64,000 nt of DNA from Ciona savignyi (lineage: Eukaryota; Chordata; Ascidiacea; Phlebobranchia; Cionidae), in NCBI GenBank assembly GCA_000149265.1, contig CH002580.1, positions 452,476 through 516,475 on the forward strand, written 5' to 3'. Below, one piece after another: positions 9,019-24,000 of this stretch (its first letter is position 1; each line of letters begins with the position of its first letter). The notes beneath the pieces are model-generated. The model was not told the DNA's origin, did not search any database, and saw only the letters and a list, made by a program, of their open reading frames with translations. The position numbers were made by a program, and so were the translations under genes.

Positions 9019-12000
9019 GGTTTAATGGATCTGCTTGTGTTTTATAAGACAAGAAGAATGTGGCGCTCTGTGGCCCAGTAGAATATACCTTCCAACAAAA
9101 GCGTTTTTTAGCGAAACGGTTTATGCAGTCAAAACCACCTCCTTTACAAATAAAACAAAAACGTATTTACAATTAAGAAAGGAATTTGGTTTTTAATTTT
9201 CGGTAGTGAATATGAGTCTTATTTTCGCGGCATTGGGTCCAGATTTTAAGGTCCTCTAAGCTTATTTTAAACCTAATTTTTAACTCTGTGGTGTTGCCAG
9301 GTTAATGTGAATAAAAATAATCAAACTTGTGTAAAGTTGTTTTGACACCAGTTTATTCCAAACTGATTGTATAGGATGGAAATTTTAACTAGCTGTAGCT
9401 GTTAAGGGTTATTTTTCTTTGGAAATTGTCTGTTTCTGTGTCAAATCAGCTATGCTGATGCAGAGTGAAATCGGCTTTAATTAACGAAATCGACTTTAAT
9501 TAAAATATACATTAATTGTATCTGGATTGCTATTCATATTCAAAGTATAATATACACAATCAAGCTTTAAACTGGAGACTGTGATGTACAGTTTTAAAGT
9601 GATATATTACCACGTGGATATGTTAAATATTTACTCATGAGAAACTTCCACCTTAGGTAAACATATCTTAAGCGTCTTATGTGTAACTTCTATTACTGAA
9701 TCTATAGGTACTTCAACTGCAATATATAGTGCAGCTTTTAACATACGAGATCGGTTAGCTTAGTACCTCTTACCCCCTGCCTATTTAACCTGATATTGGT
9801 TAATTGTCAAAACACCACGCAGTCTAGATGTCCAACAATTTTAGTATTATTTACTCATTAAAAACCGTGTCTGTGTTATTGACAAATGTTTAGATTCACA
9901 TAGAATAGCTTGGTAGCAGAAAAGTTAGTCAATTTCGAAAGAAGTGTTATTGTCCGAGAGCGAAATATGACTTTGCGTCACAGACTCTTCAAGTATGCAT
10001 ATATTTATCTAAACTCATGAATAATTTATTCTACTCTCACGCAGTTTTAACATTACTGTGCGATGTTTGTTTTATATATACTTTTGCATCTTGTAAATGC
10101 TGTTCACACGCTGGTATTTAAACAAAAAAATTATGTGTATTAGTACGGAATTGTTTAAAATATACCACAAACTTCTTTTTCCGTGCAAATTGTTACCTTT
10201 TTGTGGTTAAATAGGTCCAAAATTGCAATCTTAGAACCCCTTAAGTGAACTAAAATCTGTTTTTAAATATAATTTAAATATTATGATTTAAACTAAAAAT
10301 CATTCCATATCAAAATTTATTTTATCTTGATAAGGCTCATTCACATTCCAAAAGAACAAGTTGTTATAGTTTTGCACTTTTAATATCACTTACTTTTAAC
10401 CTAAATAGTTTTATTTAATACTTAGAATACAATTCTCACCAACAGATAAAAATTCGTTATTAAACACAATATTACATATAAAACGTGTGTGTGTAACACT
10501 TAATTTCCAGTATTCTTAAATCCATCCATGTACACCTAACAGTACTAGTTTAAGGGATATTTCTTCTTCGTAATATATTTAGTTCACCCTTGCAGGAGTT
10601 TAAATCTTGGTCCCCGGATTGTTCAACCCTCGCCGAGCAAAGCATCTGACGAGAGAAAATACAAATATGCACTTATTTCCGTTCTTACTGTTGGTATTCT
10701 GCTCATCATGACAGTTAACATCGGCCTCGGGTACCAGAAGTGCCCACATGACGAACATCAAGGTAATTTAATGAGGCTGTTGGTGGGTGGTGGGTGTTGC
10801 GATGAATTTCGTCCGGTTGTTTAATCAAAACCAGCCAATGGCTAGTCCTTGTGCAAGGTAATTAATAGACATCGCTTTAACCCAGTCATAAAGGTTTTTT
10901 AGGTTTAAACTAAGCAGTAAAAATATCCAATATATACAATACAGGGTTCGAATTAAGGGATCGCGAATCGCTATTCGCGAACCGTTTTTTATAGTTCGCG
11001 AATTACAAAATTTAACAAAATCCCGAAAATATAAATTACTGTTACTGATTTCGCGCACTTTTAATAATAAATCATCAACACGTTAATATAACATCGTTTG
11101 CCTTCAACAAAACATTTAACAATCACATTACTATTACATTTATTTATCTTGCCTTTACTTTGAATTATTGACGCATAATAAGCATTTCTATCACAACGCA
11201 AGTCATTATGCGTTAATATACCACGATTTCTTTATTTATGATTGACGGAGATGCAACACACCCCTTTATAATAAGGTTATATGGTGTTTTAACAAGTAAG
11301 ATTACTCGTTTCAAAGGCTTCGTTTCGTCGATATTCGTCCTATCCTACACGCATTAACTTACGATATGTTTATTGTAGTTTAGCATTACTACTATATAAC
11401 GATACTGTTTACTTAATGAATTATCTTTTTGGCTTTAAATATTAGTTTGAGAGGTTCTGAAACCGCATTCTAAGGCAATTTAACATGGGTAATGCGCGAA
11501 AACGATTTTCTCCTAACCCACGCATTTCGCGAATCGTTTCAAAATCGTTAATTCGAACCCTGCAATACACTATGAATAGCTCCAGTAAGCTGGTGGTTGG
11601 CATTTGATTATTGCTTGTGTGATAATTCCCTTTGCTTTTCTAAATCAAGATGATAAAACATAAATATCAATATTTTATGGGAATATTCTTAATATGTTTG
11701 CCGTGTTACATTGGTTTATAGCATGTCCAGCACTTTAAATAGAAGGTTGATGAATGCATGTTACCAACCGACCAGGTACTCTTTGCTTAAGTCCTTGGGG
11801 AAAGCACTATGTGGAAATTTATTAATTTGTTTGAAAGCTGAAACAACATCCATTAACACCCAGTAGCTTTGGGTAACCCCACTGGACATACAGTTTTCTG
11901 CATTTCCCCATGAAATATAAAATATTGGTGTGTTCGTTTCGTTCACACCTCTTGCAATAACCTGAGTAACAGTCCTGTTAATTCTATGCTTGGATATTGA

Positions 12001-15000
12001 TTTACTGTTTAAACCATTAAATTTACCGTACATCTTTGTTAAATTAATCAATATATTGATAAAACATGTGATTATCTGTACTGAATTGTAATCTTTGTTA
12101 ATAACATAATAATGAGTTGTAATAAACAGTTTTTCTTCTTGTACCATGGTATGGCAATGTATTTTTAAAGGGTTTCGTAAGTTTAACAACTAGATCATTT
12201 TTAAGAATTTCCTTGTCCGAATCAGCATGGGTGCTTGAATTATTTTAGAATATTTCAATTTGTAATTTTAATTATCATTACCATCACTCTTAAATAAAAA
12301 AAATTCTCACAATTTAAATTTTACATAAAAATTATCAGTAAAACTCCCTTATAATCTATGATGTTGTTCCCCTATAATTTTTGATTTAGAATTATTGAAA
12401 TAAAAAAATAAATTGGAATCATTTCCTACTCGAATCGAATTTAAATCTTGATCCTAAAATGGACACCACAAGTCATATTTGACGTTAATTTTTTCTTGAA
12501 AACTGAACTAATGTTTCTTGAAACTGTCAGGTTATGTCGTGTCAGGTTGTGAAGTACATAATATTCATATACATTTACATTTTTTTTGTTATAAACTATT
12601 GCAGTAAAACTATATTTTTTTAATATATTTTTCTTAAATATGTCAAGCTAGTAATACAGCATAAAATTTTAATTTGTTTATAGTTTTCGAGCAAAAGTTT
12701 GGAAATTGTTATATCAGCAAAATTTAAGTAATTGTATTAAATAGTCTAGCAAAAGTGGATGCATTCTGAACAGAAACAAAGGGCCAAAAGATTTGTTATT
12801 TAGATACACACATTTCCATGTAACTGTTAAATTGATATTTTATTTTAAGCTGTAGTTAAATTTTTGCACTTGGTTTTGATGTGGGTTTTTTCATTCTAAA
12901 TCTGCACTGGTGTGAAAACGTCATGGACACTATAGGAAAACAATTCATATAAGTTCTGGGAAAAATTTAGTCTGTGTTCGAACTTTAGCCTTCATCGCAA
13001 GTTCCACAATGCTTAATTGGTACCAAGTTAGCAACACAACCTTATTATGGCCTCAAATTACATTGCAGATTTTAATTTTCCAAGGTTAAATAATATTAAT
13101 AACATATTTCAGGAAATTTTAACCAACTTTTGGCATGTTACGCTCTTATGTTCAATAGTGTATAACTTATGACAAATTAAAATGCTGCTTGTAAGCTTGA
13201 ATTTATTTTAAAAATGCAGTGCAAATTTCTTTCAGCCCCCACGGTTTCAACCAATCAGGAAACAGCAAAATCTGAGATTTGCATCGACAACAAGACTGGA
13301 GTTGTGTTTCCATGGCAACGTTACAGGTGAATATTTTAATATATCTTGGTTAGTTCTAGCTTTGGCTGTTATCAACACATTTTTATCCTAAATATAGTTT
13401 ACTCTACATTGCCCAATTTCATTTAAATTGTGATTGTATGTTTTTACATTCTACCATATACCCTTGAATATTATGAAGTATCGATATCATGTATCTCTGT
13501 AATAGACACTTTTGCGTTTTATTGACATTTGAAGTTATGTTTAACATTTTAACACTAACTAATTAAATGAACAAAGAATATTCGTTATAACCTATATAAT
13601 AAAGAAACCTTTTAGTTATATCTACAATTATTATCATTGAAATAATAGAAAAATTACTTGTGGTGTGATCTAAGCAGATTTCAAGAAGAATGGCATTGGG
13701 GTCAGATGAATGTTCATTCATTCCCATGCTATTTAAATATTTTATTTATCCAGGTTACCTGAGAACATTGAACCAACCGGCTACCACCTCCATCTACATC
13801 CGAATTTCACTCACCAGAATTTCACCGGCCATGTCAGCATAAACATCACAATCGTTGAGTCTGCAGAGTTTGTCGCTTTACACACCAGAGAAAACAAGAT
13901 CACCTTAGTTACTCTGACACCCATAAATGGAAAAGGGAAATCTGATAAGGCGTCGAAAATCCTTTATTGCTTGAATACTGAAATGATGGCGATTTATTTT
14001 GAAAGGAAGCTAAAGGCTTGGGACCATTACACACTATCAATTCATTTCACAGGCAATTTGACATTTTCACTCGGTGGCTTTTACCTGAGTAAATACAAGA
14101 ATGAAAAGGGAAAAGAAACTGTGATTGGAACTACTCAATTTGAACCAACCGATGCAAGAGGGGCTTTCCCATGTTTTGATGAACCTGCCTTTAAGGTATT
14201 TAGACTTTTCATTTATTCCAAGGCAACAGGGATATATATTTTTATTTATAAGATTATTATTTGATAATTTTCACTAAAAGAATACACAGGCAGCGTTATC
14301 AGCTAATCATAAGAAACCAATATGAATTTGTTTACTATATTTAGTGGGATTTTAAACATGGAATAAAAATAGAATGAACCAGGGCAATGTTCAGCATTCC
14401 TTTGTTCCGATGATATGGTATTGAATCCAGAACCTGTGACGGCTATTATGTTTGTCAATTAGGGTTAAAGAAAATTCAGACTCTAAATAAGTGTCCAAAA
14501 ATGGGAATTAAAATGTATATAAAATATAACATGACATGCGTTGATGATGTTGTTTAATTATCCTTACATGGCACAGATGCTGACCATATTTCTACATATA
14601 GCTAGCTGACATGTTTATAAAATTTAGTTATAAAAATATGCTTTAAACTAGATCACTTTAAGACCTTGATATTTTGATTGCCGCATTACTGCAATTGCAA
14701 AAAACGCAGAATAGAAGTGTTTAATATGGACATTTCATTTTAAATTCATTGTGTAAATACAATTAGGCCAAGGTCTTTTAAAATGTTTGGTCCTGTTCGT
14801 TTTTAAGCTGATTACAATGTTTTTATTATACATGTCCCTCCAGTTTCAGATTTATTAGAATAGCCACCCCCTCCCTCATCCAACTATTTAGAATAAACAT
14901 TTTTATCTGTTTTCCATTAAACGCATCTCCTGTGTTTTCAATATAATTTAAAGGTCGAATGCCAAGTGGCGTAAGATAAGAATTGATTTCCTGTTTCCAA

Positions 15001-18000
15001 AGCGGTCAATATATGCTGATTGCAAATACTGTAGGATTTGAATGGAAAAAATTCTTTTTGGGCTATTCCTTTTTGGAAATTATTTATATTTATTATTTTT
15101 TAATTCTGACACAATATCCATGTTTATTGGTTAATCCAGAATCAATATACAATCAATATAACCTATGGTATGCATATTAAGCTGTGTAAAAAGTAAAACC
15201 TTACAAGTATGCCACTCCTGTTATAAGCCGTTGGTTTTAATGGTCGAGCCTGCTGTTCGAACATTGCATTATTTATAAGCTCGACAGTTCTGTGTGCAAG
15301 TTAACAGGCGCCTGCTTTTATTAAATAGGCAGGCTTGGAAAATTAAAGTACACAAAATATAAATGAATGCAAAGAATAATATTAATTTTGTCAAAAATAT
15401 GCATTAGTGTTGATTGTTGTACATGAATATTTCTGAACTCTTTATGGTGACATTTAATTAAGGGGTTGCTTCACACACATATGTAAACTTGTTGTTTGTC
15501 TGCGGAGCAAGAATGTTAAAAAATGCATATTGGTATGCTTGTTATATTTTTTTAAGTTCAAGTATTTTTTTCATTTTAAGCAGAATTTTATTTCATATAA
15601 GGGGTGGGGTGTACTTTTGAAAGCCTGGTGGAGTTTGCACTTCTGGCATTCTAAGGTTTTTGCACATACCGTATTTGTCTTAATAAAATTAGTTGATTCG
15701 ACTAAACTCCCTGTTCACCATTTCAGGCGAACTTTTCACTTTCAATGGTTCGGGACAAGCACCTTCACACACTCTTCAACACCCCCCTTCTTTCAACGAA
15801 ACCACACCTGGGAAATCTAGAGATGGACGAGTTCCAGCCAACAGTCAAAATGAGCACGTACCTGGTGGCATTCATCGTGTCGGATTTTGTTAAAATTTCG
15901 AACACAACATCGACCGGAGTTGAGGTTAAGAGTTTTTATTAATTTGAACAAAAACACTTGCAAAAATAAATACTAATATCCGAGAGCATAATGTATGGAT
16001 TTTAATGTTAGTCGGTTCTTTTAAATATAAACACAATTTCCTATATCATTCCTTCCTTTTTCAGTCTGGACTGAAAGCATTAAAATTCAGAATGCATTAT
16101 TTTTTGCATATAAGTCATCGTAAATTTCGATTCCTATTTCGATCCATTGATTGAAGCGGTGTGCCTTGAAATTTTATGTATCGATGTTTTCTCTATATAC
16201 ATGTATGGATTAAATTATTTATACTATAGATGGCAGATTTGGATCCAATACTGAAGTGACAGTATGTTCGGAACCAAATAATTCCATTGCTAGTGTTAGT
16301 TATTTAATATATATACAGTGGAACCCCGCTTAGCGTCCACCTCGATAACACGACCACCTATTTTATCAGGACCACTTCAGTGCGGTCCCAAATAATTTAC
16401 CATGGTAATGCATTGTAACCAGTTTTAATACCGCGACCACCCCAGTTTCCAGACCAGTACCGGCATAATTTGGTCCAAAACTTTAAATTTAATTATTTTA
16501 AGCGACCACACATGCTCAATAATTATCCTTTGTCACCAAAATAGTAAGGTTAAATTTCTTTTGTGATCAAACAATAAGATTAGATAAGCGCGTACACACA
16601 CACACAAAATTGCGGCAAATAGGTGGTCAGGTAAGCGGGGTTCCACTGTACAAATGACAGAGTCATTATCTGGCTGTTGTGGAAATTAAAGTTAAACAAC
16701 AAATGCCAAAATACCTGTCTCTTTATGAAGTTTCCTAAAAACAAACTGGCTGTGTAAAAACACCCCACATTTCTAAAACTTTGCTGTAAAAAACTTAAAA
16801 ACCCAAGGTGAAATATAAACGACAAATTCTTAGGTATCAGTTTATGCTTCCAGTGACAAACTCAACCAGTTGGAATATGCTTTACATTTTTCCTGCAAAG
16901 TCCTGTCATACTTTGAAGATTTGTTCAAAATCCCCTTCCCTCTGCCAAAAATGGATTTGGTGGCAGTTCCTGATTTTGCAGCCGGTATTGTATTTTTTCA
17001 GATTTTTTTACAATCTATAAGTATTTTCCATCTTTGCACATCTGTTGTTTGTGTATTATAAATGTGTTTTGTATTTTAATTATTGTATGCAGCATAAGGT
17101 TGTTGCTTTTACTTGATTGTTAATTATGATAATGTTGTGTGTTGCCTCGCATCAAAGCAGACAGGTTAATGTGTCATTGTGTTAAAGAATTTAGTTGATG
17201 ATTATCGCAGTTTAAATTATGCCTCTCAATCAAGTTGCTATATGCCAATATAAAGAGTGTTTAGTGTGTATATATATACCACTCGGCACTCAAAAATAAA
17301 TCATTGGACAGCAGTTAAAATACTCAGTGACTTCTAGTCTTAATTTATCTTGTCGTGATCATCAAACGAGTAATGTGAATCAAAGCACCCGAATGACAAA
17401 TCCCATCTTCCATACCCCATTCTTCACCTTCTCTTACCCAGGTGCCATGGAAAACTGGGGATTGGTCACCTACCGTGAAACTGCATTGCTGTTCGACCCA
17501 TTAACCTCCTCGGTGAAGGACAAACAATGGGTTGCCCTGGTGATCGCGCATGAGTTGTCACACCAATGGTTCGGGAATCTCGTCACCATGGAGTGGTGGA
17601 ACGATCTGTGGCTGAATGAAGGTTTGTGATGTAATAACTCGACTTTATATGAATAACCGTAACCCATGGCATTGCAAGGTGGTCACTAAAATGGAAAATT
17701 CCGGTTAGTTATAGAAAGCGGGTTGAATATGCTACTGCAGACATTTGAAAAAGGCGTTTTAAATTGTGCATTACTAAGAATGGTCTGTTAAATGACTAAT
17801 TTACTGACAAAAAGATACCCAAATTACATTAAAGAAACCTTTTATTGTAAAAAGGGCTATGTAAAGGATTTTTTTACATGGCAGCTGGAGCTTCATTTGC
17901 TGAAGTTGTTGATTCTACTTACTTTTGCCTATTTTCCGCCATGGTTTTGGTTTACAAAGAAAATACATCATGCCTCTGCCTGAAATAATGACTGTCGTTG

Positions 18001-21000
18001 TCCAATGCATGAAAATAAAATCTTACTCTATCTCAATCTATTGTTGCCCAGGATTTGCCAGTTTCATGGAATTTTCCGGAGTGAACGCGGTCGAGCCTGG
18101 TTGGGCTTTCATGTCAGAATTCCCGCTGCGTCACGAGTTACGAGCTTTTTCTGCAGACTCATCCAATTTCACACATCCCATTTCGGTCAATGTCTCAAAC
18201 TCAAAGGAAATAAACGAAATTTTTGACAACATCAGTTATGATAAAGGTAAGCAGATTTGTAATAAAAGTTTAACTTCTTATATATCGGTATTTTGTTATT
18301 GTCTAGTAAAAAGAATTCCAATATATGCCCTTAGGTATATTACTAAGCTCATTGCATTTGAATAGCATGTTTAATCTAATTGGGTTTAGCTAAGTTTTAA
18401 ACCACGTGCAAGTAATACCGAAAAATTGCAAAAAAGGAACAAATTGCATTTGCCAAAAGTTTGTACATTAGTGACATCGCAGTTTACCAGCCGTAAGATT
18501 GCTGGTTTGACTCTTAACATTTTTATTTTGCAGGCGCTTGCATTATTTCCATGTTGGTTGACCTGCTTGGAGACGTCTTCTTCCAAGGGGTGAACAAGTA
18601 CTTGGACACTTATAAATTCTCCAACGCCGTAAATGCTGATCTCATTCAAAAAGTGACGATTGCCGCGAGGAGTTCTCATTCCAACATCGACATTCAGGTC
18701 TGGATAATATAATAGGTTCGCTTTTTACCCTGTGTGGAACATCAATATAACACAAACATTATAACTCTGCATTCCCACAGTAGTTTTCCAATTAAGTTCA
18801 GTATTTAATATCAACACAATTGCAAATCGCCCATTTAGAAAATACTGAATCGATATAATTTGCATTTTTATTGTTATCAAGTACCTAGTTTAAATCACAC
18901 CTTTTTACTTTTCGATTATTAGGATAAGATTGTCATGTTTATACAGATTGGTAGGACAACTATGATCATTGTTTTGCATTTTATCTAAATACCATGTATC
19001 AGCAGTTGTGGTATTAAAGTAATCTATACACTGTGTTGTAGAGGTGATTTTAATGCAGTGGGTCAAGCAATGTCTGTTAAGTGCTTATTGCCCTAAGACA
19101 AAAGCACCCAGAAGCTGTATGGTTTTGATTGGGTTACCTTACACATGACTGCCTGACACCTAATCACTTTCAAGCAAAGATGCCTAGACATTACGTACCA
19201 AGCCCACATTTCGATTACCACAGCTAATGCAGTGTGTTTAATATTTAATGCAAAAGTTTTGATCTTTATGCTCCTATTGATATTCCAATGTCCCTCAGTT
19301 GCCAGACATATTCGTGTTGTGTGGTCACGATGATCGTAGATGACTTCCGTTTATGGTAGCCACACCGAACCATTGATCGGCTGAAAGAGACCCATTTTGC
19401 TGGTTTTCAAAAATTAAAATTGTAGTTCATTATTTTGGAAAAATTGACATTGGGTCCAAACTTAAAAACGTAATGTTAGGGGATCAGTGGTAAACGGGGT
19501 TATTTAATTTCAAATTCCTTTTCTGCACAGGCAATGATGAAGACTTGGACCACTCTTCCTGGCTTCCCATTGGTTGATGTTACACTAAATGAAAAAAAGG
19601 TGGGACCAACCAGAAGTCCTGTATTTATATCAATTATTGCTTATATTAAAATACACTTTGACTGAATCGTACCATAACCGATTTTGACACTNNNNNNNNN
19701 NNNNNNNNNNNNNNNNNNNNNNNNNNNNNNNNNNNNNNNNNNNNNNNNNNNNNNNNNNNNNNNNNNNNNNNNNNNNNNNNNNNNNNNNNNNCTGAGCTCT
19801 TTGGAAGTCTGATAAATAGATTATATATTTAAATTGGATTCCTATTATGGGAATATGAAACTATGAAGGGTTAATAGGGGAGTTCAAAACAGTTTGTAAA
19901 AAATTTAATGCAAAGAAAGGATTAGTGAAAATTGTAATTAATTTTTTATACCTTCGCATAGTTTTAATATTCTTAATGCTGTCCAGGCTTAAGTTATCAT
20001 AAAACTTCGAGGTTTTGCGTTTTGTAGTGCCCAGGGAAAAAGCTCTTAAATAAAATTAACACAACTCTAAAGTAAAAATATATTTCCAGGTTTCATTACT
20101 ACAATCGAGGTTCATTTACCCGAGTTCAAACAACCAGCTCTCTTGCTCCTCTGTGTGGCAAATTCCACTCTCGTATGTAACAAGCGTCGACCCGATGCGA
20201 CCAAAGAAATTGTTGATGGAAGGCAAGTCTACCAGTTTCCAACTGCCACAAAATGTCAAATGGATCAAATTCAACCACAACCAGACGGGATATTACAAGG
20301 TACTGAATATGGTACATTTTTTTATGTTTTATCCCTCTGAATCGAAAAATGGCACTATGGGTTAGTGCATGGTATATTACCCATGGGCCATGTGCAACTA
20401 CTTGTTACTGGTGCCTTTGCAGTGTATTTGTATAGGATTGAGATGTGGTAAGACATTTCTGCTGTTTTAGTTCAATCCAATAATCAAATGGGTTCGTGTA
20501 ATGGCTGTTAATTGGTTTGCCCGAGAAATTGACTCAGCCAGACTGAGAACATTCATCAATGTTCGTGATAACCATCTTTCATATTATCCCCGATTATATT
20601 ACACATGATGCCATCAAGTGTTAGGGTGGGGGAAACCCCTCGATTTAGTTGCTTAAGCAACGTTCAAACCAGCAACTCAGTAAAACATTGACACCATCTG
20701 TAATCACTGGTTGAAAGTATTACCAATTGTTTATTCAGGTCAACTATGACATGACAATGTGGTCAAATCTAATCGACGCCGTTCTCACTCATCCGGAGAC
20801 TTTCTCGGTCAGCGATCGTTCCAGTCTCATAGAAGACGCGTTTAGTGCAGCTCGCTTAGGAAAGCTGCCGTACAATGAAGCTTTTCGATTGGCCGGGTAT
20901 ATATCGCGTGAAACCATGTACGCCCCGATAGTCACCTTGATAAACGAACTTGGATATGTGGAGGAAATCCTCAAGTAAGTTGCATTTCAGTTTGTCAATA

Positions 21001-24000
21001 TATTTAAATACGAATACGAAACATTTTAAGTTAACTTGGACTGCTTAAAGGTGTAAATGGGAAATTATAAAAATTCTGAAATTAACACCAATCTAATTTC
21101 CAACCCTTCCCAACAACATTAATTATAAAATACGGGAATTTTAATTATTTGACGAATCACCAACTCATACTGTTTAGGAAGACTTTGACCCGAGTAAACT
21201 GGTTTAACATACGCGGTAAAAGTGATAGAGTCACCACTAAGTTTAAAGTATTAAGTTAGACTGATTGTAATTATTAAGACTGGTTGTAGTTATCACTAGC
21301 AATTTTTTCTACTGATTTGTAAGTGATACAAACTATAGTACAAATTGTGTAAAAAACATTAATTGCAAAACAATAGCAGCAGCAGTATAACATACTGATT
21401 TTAGTTATATCTACATTTATCCCTTAAACTTTGTTACCAAAATGCATTATCTCTGCCAAATAGAATTCAATTGGAAGAAGACTCACGCAGCCTCATTCAT
21501 CGATTTGTTCAGTTGTTATTTAAAGACCTCTATACTGAGCTTGCTTGGAAAAATGGAACCTCGTTCAATAGGAATCAACAGAAATTACAAACTGTCGTCA
21601 CTTCTTTAATGTGCAAGTAGGATTATTATGATTACCTTGAATAATTTCTCATGACCTAACTTAATGAATTGAATGGTATCATGCTAGAATCCAGTTGATT
21701 TAGTTCAATATCTTTTTTTTTAAGTTAGTGTATTTTTAAGTGGTCTGCACCAATGATGTATGCTTGTTGTATGTAGTGTGATGTGTTTCCTGCTAGTGAG
21801 GACTATCAATCGAAAGATGCTAGGTTCTAAACTAGCTGGTAGATAGCTGTATGCAAGATACTTGGTGCCATTGCTTTAACACAGTGTTTTGATTGGTTAA
21901 ATGTAAACGGTGTCTGCATAGTCCAATGTACTCAACAGACTGCAAAACTCTGATAACATGATGGTAACCTGACCAACGCACATGTGAAAAGCATGAGTGT
22001 CCTATCTTATGCAATTGCTGCCAATAACATGTGCTTGTTCTTGGACATCAGAAGCAGTGATAGAAGTTCAATATTATGATTAGAACATATATTTACTTAC
22101 ATTATTCACTTACTTCCATACATGATCAGATTATGCATTTACCCGCATAGCTCTATTGCTGTAGATTGTTACTTTGACTTTGAGATTAATTAAAAATCAA
22201 AATCTTAAAAGGAACAACAGAATAATAACGGCTCTTAATGTTTTACATTTATTGGTAAAATAATGCGTGGCTTCTAAACCTGTACCCACATCGGAAAATA
22301 GATTCACGTCATTTTAATTTTATAACAATTTTCAATACAATTTTTTAAAATTGTTTTAAAAAAAATTTTTAGGGCATGGAATGACAATTAAAATTTAAGA
22401 AAATATCATGCAAATGTAAAAGAATTCCTCTTAAAAATGGTTTCATCTTTTAGGTCAAAGTACCAGCCCTGTATTCATGAAGCGCTGAATCGATTCAATA
22501 TGTGGAGGAACCGCAACATACCAATCCGACCTGATGATCTGCCGATCGTGTTCCATGCAGGTGAGGATTTGCCGCTCGTACTTGGGTGGGGAGGAGTCTT
22601 GTTATTGTGATATGGAATTATTTGGAATTTTGCTTATTTGCATTTTTAATAACTAAAACTAAAGGGGCCACTTGAAAGGGTAGAATTTTGCAACTAGAAT
22701 GAAAAAGGATAAATTAGAACTGTAAAACTGAATTAAAACATGATATTTACAGTAGTTTTGTAGTTTGGTATAATTAACTAGATTACATGCTGCATGGATC
22801 TTCGGCCTTGGGTAAGAACAAAGACCATGACCCCTAGGTGCTGGGAACTGATCTGCACAATGCAATTTCCAGTCATTTTTCACATTTTTGTGGATTGGAT
22901 TCAGATAACATTGATAAAAACTTAAAAAAACAAACGTACAACACTTCAATATCAACCTAGTTGTATGCACAAGGTGATTTGAAGTTACCTGCTAAAGCAG
23001 CACTGAAAACAAGTTTAAATATTTAGCAGTGTTTTCATTTTATTTCCAATCAAACAGCTTCTGTACATGGACCATTGGATGACTGGAAACACTTGTGGGA
23101 CACGTTTGTCAACTCTACCGACCCCAATCTCAAGGTCAAGATTATAGCAACCATCTCTCAAACTACAAATCTCGACAAGATTCTTTTCCTTCAGTCTGAG
23201 TTCCTTAAAGGGGAACATATTCGTTCTCAGGTATTTCTTGATATGTGTCTGACTGTACAGTCCAGTTCACAGGTGCAAAGTTATTGATGTGGCCGCAAAT
23301 TTTACATTATTACATGCAGATGGCATAGCACATGGGCAATTGTCAGATTACTTTGTATCCACAATCTGGTTACTGGATCTATTTTAGTGTGTTGAAAACA
23401 ATGGTAACAATGTTACAATTAGTGTTCAACCAATTTATCCAATGAGTTGGACACTGTGGCTTGCCCAAGAAGAGAACTTATCAGCGGTCGTCTGGTTTAC
23501 TACCTTGACTGACATTGCAATGCGCCACTAGTAGAGCTGACTGGCTGGACATAATTACAAAGCATTAACATGTATTTTGTACCAAAGGATGCAGCGACCT
23601 TGGTATCGGGGTTGACATCGAACTTAGTTGGTGGTCCCGTCACGTGGAGGTTCATCAGGCAGCGTTGGGAGGAAATCACTAAAATACATTCTGTGGCGAG
23701 CTTCTCCATGAGATCCATCGTCAAAAATTGCTTAGGTTGGTGTTGCATAATTATATCACTCTTATAAAAAAATATGTATATAGAGATGTATTGAAAAGTA
23801 ATCTATCATCATACGACTAAAAAACTTGATACAGTACTTACTGAGATAGGAAAAATGTTTGGTGTTTCGACTACATAGAGAAGAATAAAAATAAAAACTA
23901 ATACGATATGGTATTCATTACTAACGTAAGTCGATATAGCACATGCATTTGTTAAGTGCATGCACATTTGGTTGCCAACCGTTTAATTGAAATAGGCAAG

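Noticed and set aside
14983..15180. Intronic ORFs in the aminopeptidase gene (also 17792-18005, 22659-22970)
   Set aside because: Low-complexity AT-rich frames without splice-site support or similarity.
23588..23735. Exon 16 could start at 23600 instead (acceptor GGATGCAG)
   Set aside because: That acceptor would shift the frame; only the start at 23588 continues in phase with exons 15 and 17.
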